From: Prasinococcaceae sp. CCMP 1430
Taxonomy: Eukaryota; Prasinodermophyta; Palmophyllophyceae; Prasinococcales; Prasinococcaceae
Length of the DNA: 40,133 nucleotides
Direction of reading: 5' to 3'
NCBI GenBank assembly: GCA_013416795.1
Contig: RQSC01000619.1
Location: forward strand, 21,845-61,977
The position numbers and the translations under genes were made by a program. This document shows positions 8,808-17,384 of the stretch, one piece after another (position 1 is the first letter of the stretch; each line of letters begins with the position of its first letter). The notes under the pieces were generated by a model. The model saw only the letters and a program-made list of their open reading frames with translations, ran no database searches and was not told where the DNA came from.

Positions 8808-10485
8808 ATGCCCCCGCCGGCTGAGCCGGGGTCACTCGATGACGTCGACGATGGCAGCGATGAAGAGGGCGCGCCGGCGGCGGGCGCGTGGGCGCTACCG
8901 CAGCAGTTTGTGCCGGCGCCCAAGCCTGGGCGGCGAGCAGCGCTCAAGGTGACGATCGTGGCACCAGGATCGCGCGGCGACGTGCAGCCGCTCCTGGCTG
9001 TCGCCGCGCGCTTGCGCGACCGCGGTGAGGCAGTAACGCTCGCAACTCATCGCTGCTTTCGGGCAGACGTTGGAAGGCTGGAGGGAGTGCGCTTCGCGTG
9101 CGTCGCCGGCGATCCGCGTGACCATCGCGGCAAGTCCGTCGCCGAGGACGAGAAGGAGACCGCCGAGCTAGCAAGGCAGCAGCTCGCGGACTACGAGTGC
9201 GCGTGTCTGTGTGCTGACATTGTGTGCTTTAATTGGTTTGGAATGGCGGGCTACCACATCGCCGAGGAGATGGGTGTGCCATGTGCGGCACTCTGGCTCG
9301 TCCCCTTCAGCCGCTCGCGCTCGATGGAATGCTTCATGATGGCGTCGCCCAAGATGGAGGGACTGAGGGGCAAGCTTGCAAACACGGGGCTGACGGAGTT
9401 GAAGTATGAGCTGCAGACGCATCTCCTGTGGGAGGAAATGTTCTGGCAGCCATTCTCAGCGCACTTTAATGCTTGGCGGCAGCGCATGGGCCTCGAGCCG
9501 CTCACTGGCGGCAAGACTCCCTTTGGCGAGATGTTCAAGAAGCGCGTGCCGATCGCGTACGGCTTCTCCAACGCGGTGCTTCCCAAGCCCCGTGACTGGC
9601 CCGGTCATCACCTTGTGTGTGGCTACTTTACCGAAGAAAAATGGGAAGAGGGTGGGGAGGGATACACGCCGCCGGTGCGTGCGATCGCTGCGCTGCGCGC
9701 TCGCTGCCATGCGTTGGCGCGGACGGCGCTGTGCCTCGTGCCGCGTCTAACGCGCTCGCTCGGCGCCTGCGGGCACCCCTCGTCCCTTGCCGCGGCGGGT
9801 TTCACCTCAATCTCCCTCGTCGACATCGCAGCAAGACCTCGTTGACTTTCTCGCAGCGGGCGAACCGCCAGTGTACCTCGGCTTTGGCTCGGCCGTGCCA
9901 GGTGACCCGAGGGGTTCAGCAATGACCCTGCTGCGCGCATGTAAGGAGGTTGGCAAGCGCGTCGTGCTGCTTGCCGGGCTTGGGGAGGGCCTCGTCGCTG
10001 ACAGGGCCGCCCTCGAGATTGACGGCTCCTTGCCCGACCCGGACGAGGTATACCTTGGCGACTCGTTCGTCCCTCACGGGTGGCTACTGCCCCGGTGCTG
10101 TGTGGCGGTGCACCACGGCGGAGCTGGGACGACCGGCGCGTGCGCGCGCGCAGGCGTTCCCACCGTCGTGTGCCCCGTAGAATACGACCAGTACTACTGG
10201 GCGTCGCGGGCTCATGAGTTGGGCACTGCAGCACCGCCTCTACTGCCGCCAGAGGGCGTCGTGGAGGGCGGGAGCGGCACGCGGCCGCCTGCGCTCGAGG
10301 ATGCGGTGGCTGCACTGCGTGGCGCGCTGGCCCCCGCCGCCGCAAGCGCCGCGAGGCGCGTTGCACGCGACGTACGTCGCGACGAGGGCGCTGCAGTCGC
10401 GGCGGAGTTCGTCTCGCTCTTCGCGCGCCAGCACTGGGCAAAGAAGCGCGTTCACTCTTGTAAAGTATGTGAATCATACCATTAG
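8808..10485 (+). CDS. Sterol 3-beta-glucosyltransferase-like UDP-glycosyltransferase (GT1, UGT80 type)
   Basis: Two exons (8808-9674, 9832-10485) with a 157-bp phase-0 intron join CGYFTEEKWEE..YTPP to QDLVDFLAAGEPPVYLGFGS, exactly the hinge between the two Rossmann-like halves of sterol glucosyltransferases; about 506 residues. The N-half begins KVTIVAPGSRGDVQPLLAVA, the family's acceptor-domain signature. The C-half has FVPHGWLLP, HHGGAGTTGACARAGVP and EYDQYYWA, forming the nucleotide-sugar (PSPG-like) pocket with the GGAGT phosphate loop and the Asp-Gln pair. The predicted reaction is glucose transfer from UDP-glucose to the 3-OH of a membrane sterol, at ER or plasma membrane. No N-terminal PH/GRAM domain is present, unlike the fungal enzyme. 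The ATG at 8808 is the first after the shared promoter. Confidence 0.85.
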
Positions 10486-10990
10486 TGGACTAGTCATACC
10501 GGAGTTCATCGTAGCCATGGGGACACACTTAAAGAACAGGACACGGCAGCCCAGAATGCTGCAACTCGGGAGCGAGCATCCATCACTGCTAGCGGGTAGA
10601 GCGCTGCGACGCGTCCACTCGCTGCGCGGCCGCGAGCCGCTGGAACGGAGTTAAACCCTGCTGTACATATTGTTAACCTCAAACATCGCTTTTTTTTGGG
10701 GGGGGGGGGGGGGGGGGGGGGGGGCGCGGTTCCCGGGGGGACGGAGATCAGATTGTTCGGTTGGGCGGCACCGGGCGTGCGGCGGGGCCCCGGGTTTGAA
10801 CGCGGCCAGGGGTGCGGGCGCGCCACACGCACGCCAGGAGCGCGGCGAATGCGCGCGCCTCCGGCGGGGCCGGCCCCGGCCGGCCCGCCGTGAGGGGTGC
10901 GCAGAGGGACACCACCGAGCCGCCGGCGGTGAAGCTGCAGGGCCCCACGCGGGGAGGGGGGAGGGGGGGGGGGGCTCTTGCGCCGCAGCG
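10486..10990. other. Intergenic region with extreme G tracts
   Basis: No gene seen. It has a TGTACA at 10662 that may mark the 3' end of the glucosyltransferase transcript, the long T8G27 tract and a second G-rich tract at ~10951-10974 just upstream of the next start codon. Confidence 0.5.
10690..10724. repeat. T8G27 homopolymer tract
   Basis: Eight T are followed directly by 27 consecutive G on the plus strand. Such a tract can form a G-quadruplex and is also a place where sequencing or assembly length is unreliable. It lies about 265 bp upstream of the following start codon. Confidence 0.9.
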
Positions 10991-13291
10991 ATGCCCGGGG
11001 GCGGTGGCGGGCACGCGTCGCTGCTCTCGCTCGTCGCGTGCCTGGACGGGGAGGCGCCAGACGACGTGGAATATGGGGTGACAGCGCTGGCGGCCATGTG
11101 CTCACGTGACGCAGCGGTAGCCGATGAGGCGATCGCGGCGGGCGCCGCGCCCGCACTGCTGCGGCTCGCCGCAGATCCGCGCGGCACGGACGGGGCGCCG
11201 GCGGGGCCACGGGGCGACGCAGTGCGGACGGCCGCGCTGACGACGCTGCTGGTGGCGGCCACAGCGTGTCGCGCGCGCCGCATGCTCGTTGCCAACGGCG
11301 CCGTGTGGGCGTGCTTGCAGGCGCTCGATGGCCGCCTCACGGTCGCGCGCGATGGTGGGCCCCATCGCGTGGCGCTGCGGCTGCTCATCGCCCTCGGAAT
11401 GGATGAAGCAGTGCTGCTGCGCGGCGTGGCGCGCGCTGCCACGTACAGTGCCGCTTGCCGCCTCACTTCATCCGACGACCCGGTGGTGGCGCACCTCGCA
11501 ACGTCGCTCTCCGAGCTGCTCGCCGGTGAGAATCTCATCCTCGGCGCCGCCGCTCATGCCACGCGCACCGCCGCCGGCGCGGTCGCGCCGCCGTACGCGC
11601 CGCGACTGCCCCTGGACGGAAAGGAGAACGTCGCAGGCCGTGGCGGCACGCTGGTGCGGCTCTCTTCTCCGCGCAAAGCGCAGCCCCTAGCGAAAACCCC
11701 GCCTCCTCCGCGCTGGCAGCGGCTGTCCGCTCACGGCGGTGTCGGCGTCAGTGGCTTTGACGCTGGTGGCGCTGCCACTGTCGACGCGACCACCCCTGTC
11801 CCCACCCCCATGGCCATCCCCGCTACTCGCAATGACCCGCCCACCCCCGCCCACGCAACAAGCACCGCCACCCCCGCCTCCGCCACGAGCCCCGCCGCAT
11901 CCGCATTTGCTCTCGCAGCAACCACGACCACCGCTGGCCCTACTCCGACCCCCTCGACCGCCTTCGCCACCACCACCGCCACACCTGCGCCGCAGCAGTC
12001 GGAGCTCGAGGAGGCTCTCACAGTGAGCGCCGAGCAGCGAGCACACATCGAGGCGCTGGAGCGCACGCTTGCCGATGAGCGCGAGGTTCGTCGCGAGACG
12101 GAGAGGGCGCTCGAGGAGGCCGTCGCCGCGGCCGCTGCTGCCGTAGCGCCCGCGACTGCTGCGGCGCCCGCGGCGCCCGCCGATCCACCCGCGCCCCCGG
12201 CCTGGAGCCTGCCAACCCCGCAGGTGGAGAAGCACCGACTACAAACCCAGCAACAGCCATGGACGCAGCGGCAGCAACAAAGACAGCGAATCCAGACCAC
12301 CGCAAACATCCCAGCTGGCCACGCGGCGACGAGTGCCGAAGGCAACGCATGTCTGTCCGAGGCCGTGGCGGGTGGGGGAAGCCTGGCGGCCGCCATCGAA
12401 GCCTCGGCGAGCGACCGCAACGAGGGCGCCGGCGTTGACGTCATTTCTGCGCTCCCTCATCCCGTGGAAAGTGATACGGCCACGTCGCCCGACATCTCGA
12501 GTGCTTTGGATCAGCTGGCCGCCATCGATCATCGTCTGGCTCGAATGACACAGCGGCGTCGACCGGGTCGTTCTTCAAGCGGCGCTGGCGCTTCAGGGAC
12601 CAGTGGTGGCCACACCCATGACACTGCTACCGAAGCGGTCGCACCGGCGGGCAGCGTGGCGCACACGCGGGGCAAAGCTAGCGGTGTGGCGGGTCCCAGC
12701 ACTGCCGCCGCAGCCGAGGGGCCCTTGGTGCAAGGCTCCGTCCGCGCGCAGGGCAAAGTCTCCGCGGCCACCGCGAGGACGCGAACGCCGAGTGTTGTCA
12801 GCGGCGAGCTCCTTGGGCTCGCGACACAGCAGCTCTCGCTGACGCATGCGCTCGAGGAGCGAGTGACGTCTATCGAGGGCAACCACGAAACCATGGCCGA
12901 GGAGCTCGAGCGCGCGCGCGGCGCCTTCGTCTCTGCACTGTCGCAGCACCAGCTAGATGCCGCGGACGCAGATGGCGCACTCGAGCGCGCCGTGGCCTCG
13001 GTCTTTCACCTCTACGCGCTGCTACGCGGCACGTTGGCGCGCATGTCCACAGTCGGCACGCTCCTTGCGCCGCCCGACAACTCCGGGCTGCCTGCCGCCA
13101 TCAGGGCAACGCGCGACGCGCTCGCAGAGGGCTGGGACGCCGTGGGCGCCTTTGAGCGCGCCGCTGGGGGCGAGACGGGCCTCGGCGGCGCTGACGGGCT
13201 GCTCTTCACGCCGCCGTCCGTGCCGCTCGACGTCCAGGCGACCGAGCTGGTCACGTACACCTCCGAGGCTGCCGCCGCCGCTTCCATGTAA
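10991..13291 (+). CDS. ARM-like/coiled-coil protein of unknown function
   Basis: About 766 residues in one exon. The start is the ATG at 10991, because the open frame upstream runs through the poly-G tract. Residues ~1-190 are Ala/Leu-rich helices with an armadillo-like look (for example VADEAIAAGAAPALLRLA and AALTTLLVAA). KENV followed by RLSSPRK suggests a basic phosphorylatable patch. The middle is a low-complexity Pro/Thr/Ala linker, then a strong charged coiled coil (ELEEALTVSAEQRAHIEALE onward), a Gln-rich stretch and a second helical region near the C-terminus (~630-680). No catalytic motif is visible. It could be a scaffold or cytoskeletal protein; I do not recognise the family. The composition-driven linker makes the exact coding limits less certain. 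Confidence 0.6.
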   Translation: MPGGGGGHASLLSLVACLDGEAPDDVEYGVTALAAMCSRDAAVADEAIAAGAAPALLRLAADPRGTDGAPAGPRGDAVRTAALTTLLVAATACRARRMLVANGAVWACLQALDGRLTVARDGGPHRVALRLLIALGMDEAVLLRGVARAATYSAACRLTSSDDPVVAHLATSLSELLAGENLILGAAAHATRTAAGAVAPPYAPRLPLDGKENVAGRGGTLVRLSSPRKAQPLAKTPPPPRWQRLSAHGGVGVSGFDAGGAATVDATTPVPTPMAIPATRNDPPTPAHATSTATPASATSPAASAFALAATTTTAGPTPTPSTAFATTTATPAPQQSELEEALTVSAEQRAHIEALERTLADEREVRRETERALEEAVAAAAAAVAPATAAAPAAPADPPAPPAWSLPTPQVEKHRLQTQQQPWTQRQQQRQRIQTTANIPAGHAATSAEGNACLSEAVAGGGSLAAAIEASASDRNEGAGVDVISALPHPVESDTATSPDISSALDQLAAIDHRLARMTQRRRPGRSSSGAGASGTSGGHTHDTATEAVAPAGSVAHTRGKASGVAGPSTAAAAEGPLVQGSVRAQGKVSAATARTRTPSVVSGELLGLATQQLSLTHALEERVTSIEGNHETMAEELERARGAFVSALSQHQLDAADADGALERAVASVFHLYALLRGTLARMSTVGTLLAPPDNSGLPAAIRATRDALAEGWDAVGAFERAAGGETGLGGADGLLFTPPSVPLDVQATELVTYTSEAAAAASM

Positions 13292-13575
13292 TCAATCATC
13301 ACAGCTACTGAGAATTCTACAGCACGGTACGGTACAGTCTCGAGTAGTCCTACACAAAAGTACAGTAACCCTAACCACATTCGCGGGGATTACGGTAGAC
13401 CCTCAGGTATTGGTACCATCAGTACACGCGCAGCCACCGGGGCGGTGGCAGGGCCCGTTGGCGGTGGTGGGTGTGTCAGGAGGGTGCAGGGGCGCCACAC
13501 GCACAGCGCCAGGCGGCGCGGCGGGACAAGCGTTGGGCGGCCGACGGCGCGCGCCACCGTTAGCGCGCGGGCGCG
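13292..13575. other. Short spacer with GTACAG motifs
   Basis: 284 bp between two same-strand genes. It holds two GTACAG copies (about 13333 and 13356) soon after the stop and an AT-richer stretch to ~13400, then turns GC-rich towards the next ATG. No gene seen. Confidence 0.4.
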
Positions 13576-14409
13576 ATGCGGCGCGTGCCCGGAGCGCTGT
13601 GGCGCGCGGCGGCCGAGCCGGCCAATGGGGCGCACGTAGGCGCGGGCGCCGCGGCGGCGGCAGCAGCGGTGACGGCGGCAGCGACAGAGGCGGCCGCTGC
13701 AGGCGCTGGCGCTGGCGCCCGCGCCTACGGCAGCAGCAAAGGGACGCGTGGGCATGGACGTGCCTCGGGTAGCGGCGGCAACGTACGCCGGCGCAAGCGC
13801 CCTGAGCGCAGTTTGGCGGGCGACGGCAGCCGCGCTGGGGGTGCCACTGCAGGCGGGGGCTTTGCGAGCGCGGGCACGCCGGAGTGGCGCTACCGCGACA
13901 TGGACGCTGCGTCGTTGGCGGCAACGCGCGAGGCGACGAGCGCTTACACACGCCGGCTGGGTTCGCGGCTGCGCGACTGCTTGGAGGCTGCGTGCGCGGA
14001 GCATCCCCAGTTGTGCGACGAGCTCGTAGAGCGCATGGGTTTTGCAGTGAACTCGGTGCGCGTGACGCGCGACGGATCGCGTGCCTATGTGCACTGGAGC
14101 GTCGACCCCGGCGGCGAGGAGCGTGCACGCGCGCTTTTGAGTGCTGCTCGGCCCTATCTTCGCCGCTACTGCCAGGATTCGCTCGACCGTCGCCGTGCGA
14201 TCGAGCTGGACGTGCTCACGCTTGCGCCTAGTGCGCAGAGCAGCGCGATGGGGGCACTGCTCGATAGCGTCGACGCCGACAGGCGGCGCAGAGAATCGCA
14301 CCCACCCGCGCCCGTCACTTGGGCCACTGCGGCGGACGTCGTCGTCGAGTCTGTGGACGGTATGGACGGGCGACGAGGCGGGAGCGGTGCGCCAGGCGGC
14401 AGTGCGTGA
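13576..14409 (+). CDS. RbfA-like ribosome-binding factor, probably mitochondrial or plastid
   Basis: 277 residues from the ATG at 13576. The N-terminal ~100 residues are Ala/Gly/Arg-rich and without acidic residues at first, consistent with an organelle-targeting and linker region. Residues ~120-220 fit the RbfA KH-like fold: YTRRLGSRLRDCLEAAC helix, then VNSVRVTRDGSRAYVHWSV, the strand pair that reads VtVrvspDlr.A.Vyvs in bacterial RbfA, then RARALLSAARPYLRRYC, the ..ALn.a.gflR helix, and AIELDVL. RbfA binds the small subunit and helps mature the 16S-type rRNA. The C-terminal ~55 residues are not conserved. The alternative is an unrelated KH-like protein, but the order of elements supports RbfA. 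Confidence 0.65.
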   Translation: MRRVPGALWRAAAEPANGAHVGAGAAAAAAAVTAAATEAAAAGAGAGARAYGSSKGTRGHGRASGSGGNVRRRKRPERSLAGDGSRAGGATAGGGFASAGTPEWRYRDMDAASLAATREATSAYTRRLGSRLRDCLEAACAEHPQLCDELVERMGFAVNSVRVTRDGSRAYVHWSVDPGGEERARALLSAARPYLRRYCQDSLDRRRAIELDVLTLAPSAQSSAMGALLDSVDADRRRRESHPPAPVTWATAADVVVESVDGMDGRRGGSGAPGGSA

Positions 14410-14693
14410 CGCATTTCTTCTTCTCAAGGCAAACCCCTAGTGCCGGGGGGCGGGCGGGGGGGGGCGCCGCTGTTGTACATTTGTGAATCTCTACTTCTCT
14501 TCCTCGTGCAGTCACAGTAATTGTGCGTCGAATTTTATGCTGCAGGTAGACTTGGAAGCGCGCCAGGCTGTCTCTCCCTCGCTGGCTCTCCTCTCATTGG
14601 CGCGGCCTCTGCTACCCTCTCTCTCTCGACAGGCGAGTCGACTGCGCGGTGGGCCCCAAAGAAGCTCTGGCTCACTGCTCGGTTTGGTGCCGA
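14410..14693. other. Convergent 3' spacer
   Basis: 284 bp between the stops of the RbfA-like gene and the opposite-strand permuted binding protein. TGTACA lies at 14474, 65 nt past the plus-strand stop; a G-run is at ~14446-14463. I translated the minus-strand side looking for a missing C-terminal exon of the binding protein and found none. Confidence 0.4.
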
Positions 14694-16833
14694 TCACCGA
14701 CACGAAACGGGGCAGTTGAGCAGCGTCGCCTTTTCGATGTCGTAGTCAAAGCGTGGCGTGAGGTCAATGCCGCAGTAGGGGGCGTTCTTCGGGAACAGCG
14801 AATCTGCTGGCTCTGCCAGGCCGAAGAGCTCCTTGTCGATGATGGCAGCCTTGTTGACCGCGTGGATGATCGCTTTACGCACTGCCAGCTCGTTCGTGGG
14901 GGGCTTGGCCGTGTTGAGGATCACGATGCGGTTCTGCAGGGGCTGGGTGAGGTAGGTCTGGAACTCGGCCAAGTGTTGGGTCATGAACTCGGCGACGGCC
15001 GCAGGCTCCAGCACGCCGTCGCCGATGACAGCGTCGAGGGACCCGTCGAGGAGCGCGCTCCGGACGTCCTCATGGCTGTCGTAGCGGACGAGACGAATAG
15101 CATCCACCACCTCGCCGCTGCCGGCATCCCAATGGTCGGCGTTGCGCGTGAAGACTACCTCCTGGACGGGATATTCGCCCTCCTCATCAGGTACGGAGCC
15201 CAGCACGGTCTCGTCCGGCTCGTAGATCCATCGTCCTGTTCCCGAGATGCCGAGGGTCCCTGCCGCGCGCGCACCAGTAAGCGCGGGTCAGCCATAGCAC
15301 TGTACGCACCGGTGTTGGACATTGCTGAGGCGAGGCGGGGTCACACAGCTGTGCCGGCTGGCGGGCGCGCGGTGCGGGAGGCGCGGTTTTCTCATCCTAT
15401 TGGCACACCTGCGCAGGTGATGTTCACGCCGTCGGCGGCCACAGTCCCCCACGCCGTCGGACACGAATTCTGTGCGATGGGGTCGCTGTCGAGCCCCGCC
15501 ACGAACATGGCCGGTGAGAGCATGCGGAGCGGGCGAATGAAGGACAGCTCCTGCAGGAGGGGGTAGTACTTGCTCTTGGTGGTCACGACGAACGTGTGGT
15601 CGCCTTCGCAGCTCCATCCGTCGATCGCTCCGGGGAGGCCGTACCAGCCGTGGTAGTCGCCGGTGGTGAGAGGCGCGGCGAGCACGTGGTCGAAGTTAAG
15701 CTTGGCGGCGGCGCAGTCCCAGGGGGTGCCATCGTGGAAGGTGACGTTCTGACGGAGCATAAAGGTGTACTGCTGCCCGCCAGAGCTGAGGTCTTCGACG
15801 ATCCACGAGACCGCGAGGGAGGGGAGGATGGCGCCGCCTGGGCCGTACTCGACCAAGCCCTCGTATACCCAATTGTTTGCAAAGAACTCATTGGGCCGGT
15901 ACGAGTGGGCGTCGAGCCTCCCCACGCCAGCGAAGAGGCCCGTCTGCCCGCCGGGCGCGAGGGTCATGTTCCTCCCGCCAGAAAGCACGCGCAGCGTGTG
16001 GACCGGGTAGTCGAACTGCTGCTGGCCAGGGGTGTAGCCTGTGAGGCGTCGGTTGATCACTGCCGGGATGCGCTTGCCGGAGATGGGAAGCTGCGGGCGG
16101 CGCGTCAGCGCGGATAATAATGGCCTGGCGCCTGGAGCGCGCCGATACTGGCGGCGCCAGGCGACGCGAGCATTGGAGCGCTTCACGCGAGTCCCCCCCC
16201 GGCCATCCACACACCTCAGTAGCCTGGTCGTGTAGCATGTTGAGGATATCAGTCCACCCAGCTTGGCGCGCAGCCTCGTCCTCGATGGTGAGGACGTCCG
16301 CGATCTTCTGGTCCAAGACCTGGACGCGCGCGCGAGCAGACGCGGCGATGGCAATGGATGCACGCGCGGGCAGACGCGAGCGCTGTCAGCAGCTGGTTTG
16401 CAGAGGCTGGCGCGAGGGGCCATCCTCTAGGACGATGGCGCACCTCCTTGGTGTTCGGCGGGGGCAGGCCGTTCAGGGCAGAAAAGTACGCCTCGTCGGG
16501 TGTGGACCAGGAGGCTGCGTATGAGTGGGGGTCGTACGGCGGGCCCCAGGTCTCCGAGAAGGCCATGTTGAAGTCGCCCGCCACCATCGCCTCGTTGAAG
16601 TCTTCCTTCAGCAGCTCACGCAGGGTCACATTGACCCCGATCTTCGCGAGGTCGGCGCGGATGTCGTCCTCCAGCACGAGCAGGTTGGCCTCTCCCTCGA
16701 GCACGATGAAGTCGACAGAGAGCTCGCGGCACGCTCCCACCGCCTGCTCGAGGCCAACCAGCGCTGCGCGGCCCAGCGGGGCCGTGGCTGCCGCCAGTGC
16801 GAGGCAGGCCGTGGTAGCAGCTCCCACCGTCAT
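14694..16833 (-). CDS. Circularly permuted NikA/OppA-family (SBP_bac_5) solute-binding protein
   Basis: Four exons (16833-16444, 16319-16215, 16090-15409, 15259-14694) join in phase (0, 0, 1) to give about 580 residues. The ATG at 16833 sits in an ideal Kozak context, GCCGCCACCATG, followed by an Ala/Leu-rich signal-like segment (7-26). The segments match the NikA family but in swapped order. Residues ~37-195 are the family's C-terminal portion: IRADLAKIGVNVTL, ETWGPPYDPHSY, KIADVLTIEDEAARQAGW and HDQATELPIS. Residues ~205-580 are the N-terminal portion: LDAHSYRPNEFF, VYEGLVEYG, LRQNVTFHDGTPWD, KYYPLLQEL, LNTAKPPTNELAVRKAI, ending at YDIEKATLL. The join (about 196-206) lies inside one exon. 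NikA-type proteins bind metal chelates or peptides for ABC import; no partner transporter is in the window, so secreted ligand binding is inference. Confidence 0.8.
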
Positions 16834-17384
16834 GGTGGCGGCTCAAGGAGGCAGGGGATCAAAGACCGCTGGCTGGCTCGAGGGCGATGGATGGCGGGCA
16901 AGCGGGGGGGAGCAGTGCGCCTCGCTGTTCGGGGAGGCGCAGTGTGGCACCACACGCGCAGCATGTGTATGTTTCATCTTTTGTGGGCGGATTGTGCGGG
17001 CAGCGTGTGCCCCGCACCGAGGCACGGACGTTCACGATAGGGATCGGCAGACACGCCGTCAGCTCAGAACGGCAGAGTGAAAGCGGTTGCGTGCCCCCCA
17101 CCGCACTGCATGATCATTTTGCAGGTTAAAAAAGGACGCTCGTGCATGCAGGCCCGCCATTGTGCTCGCCCCGAGGTGCGGCCATCGCTTCGCCCGCCCC
17201 CTGCAGGGCTGGTACAGGCATTGCCCATGCGGAGCGCCGCGTACGCACTATCAATAGGTAGAATCGTCCACTCCTACTAGCTAGCTAGAGCTATTGTGTG
17301 CAGCGGCTCGCATCCTCTTTCTTGGCCCCAAAAAAATCAATGGAAATAATGTTGCATGTGATGCAGACATGCAAGTCGCGGCGA
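16834..17384. other. 551-bp spacer upstream of the binding-protein gene
   Basis: This lies between the stop of the nucleoside transporter and the start of the binding protein, both on the minus strand, so it should hold the transporter's 3' UTR and the promoter of the binding protein. It contains short A-runs (about 17128 and 17331) and a CTAG-repeat patch at ~17275-17290. No coding exon with similarity to the missing N-lobe order is seen. Confidence 0.4.

Noticed and set aside
13366-13377. TAACCCTAACC, telomere-like
   Set aside because: Less than two units, in a spacer; no array, so chance is enough.
13390-14427. Minus-strand open frame (345 codons) opposite the RbfA-like gene
   Set aside because: Arg/Ala/Pro noise; the plus strand has the recognisable fold.
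14694-16833. Bacterial contamination as source of the NikA-like gene
   Set aside because: Three in-phase GT-AG introns, a eukaryotic Kozak context and the same base composition as its neighbours argue for a resident nuclear gene.
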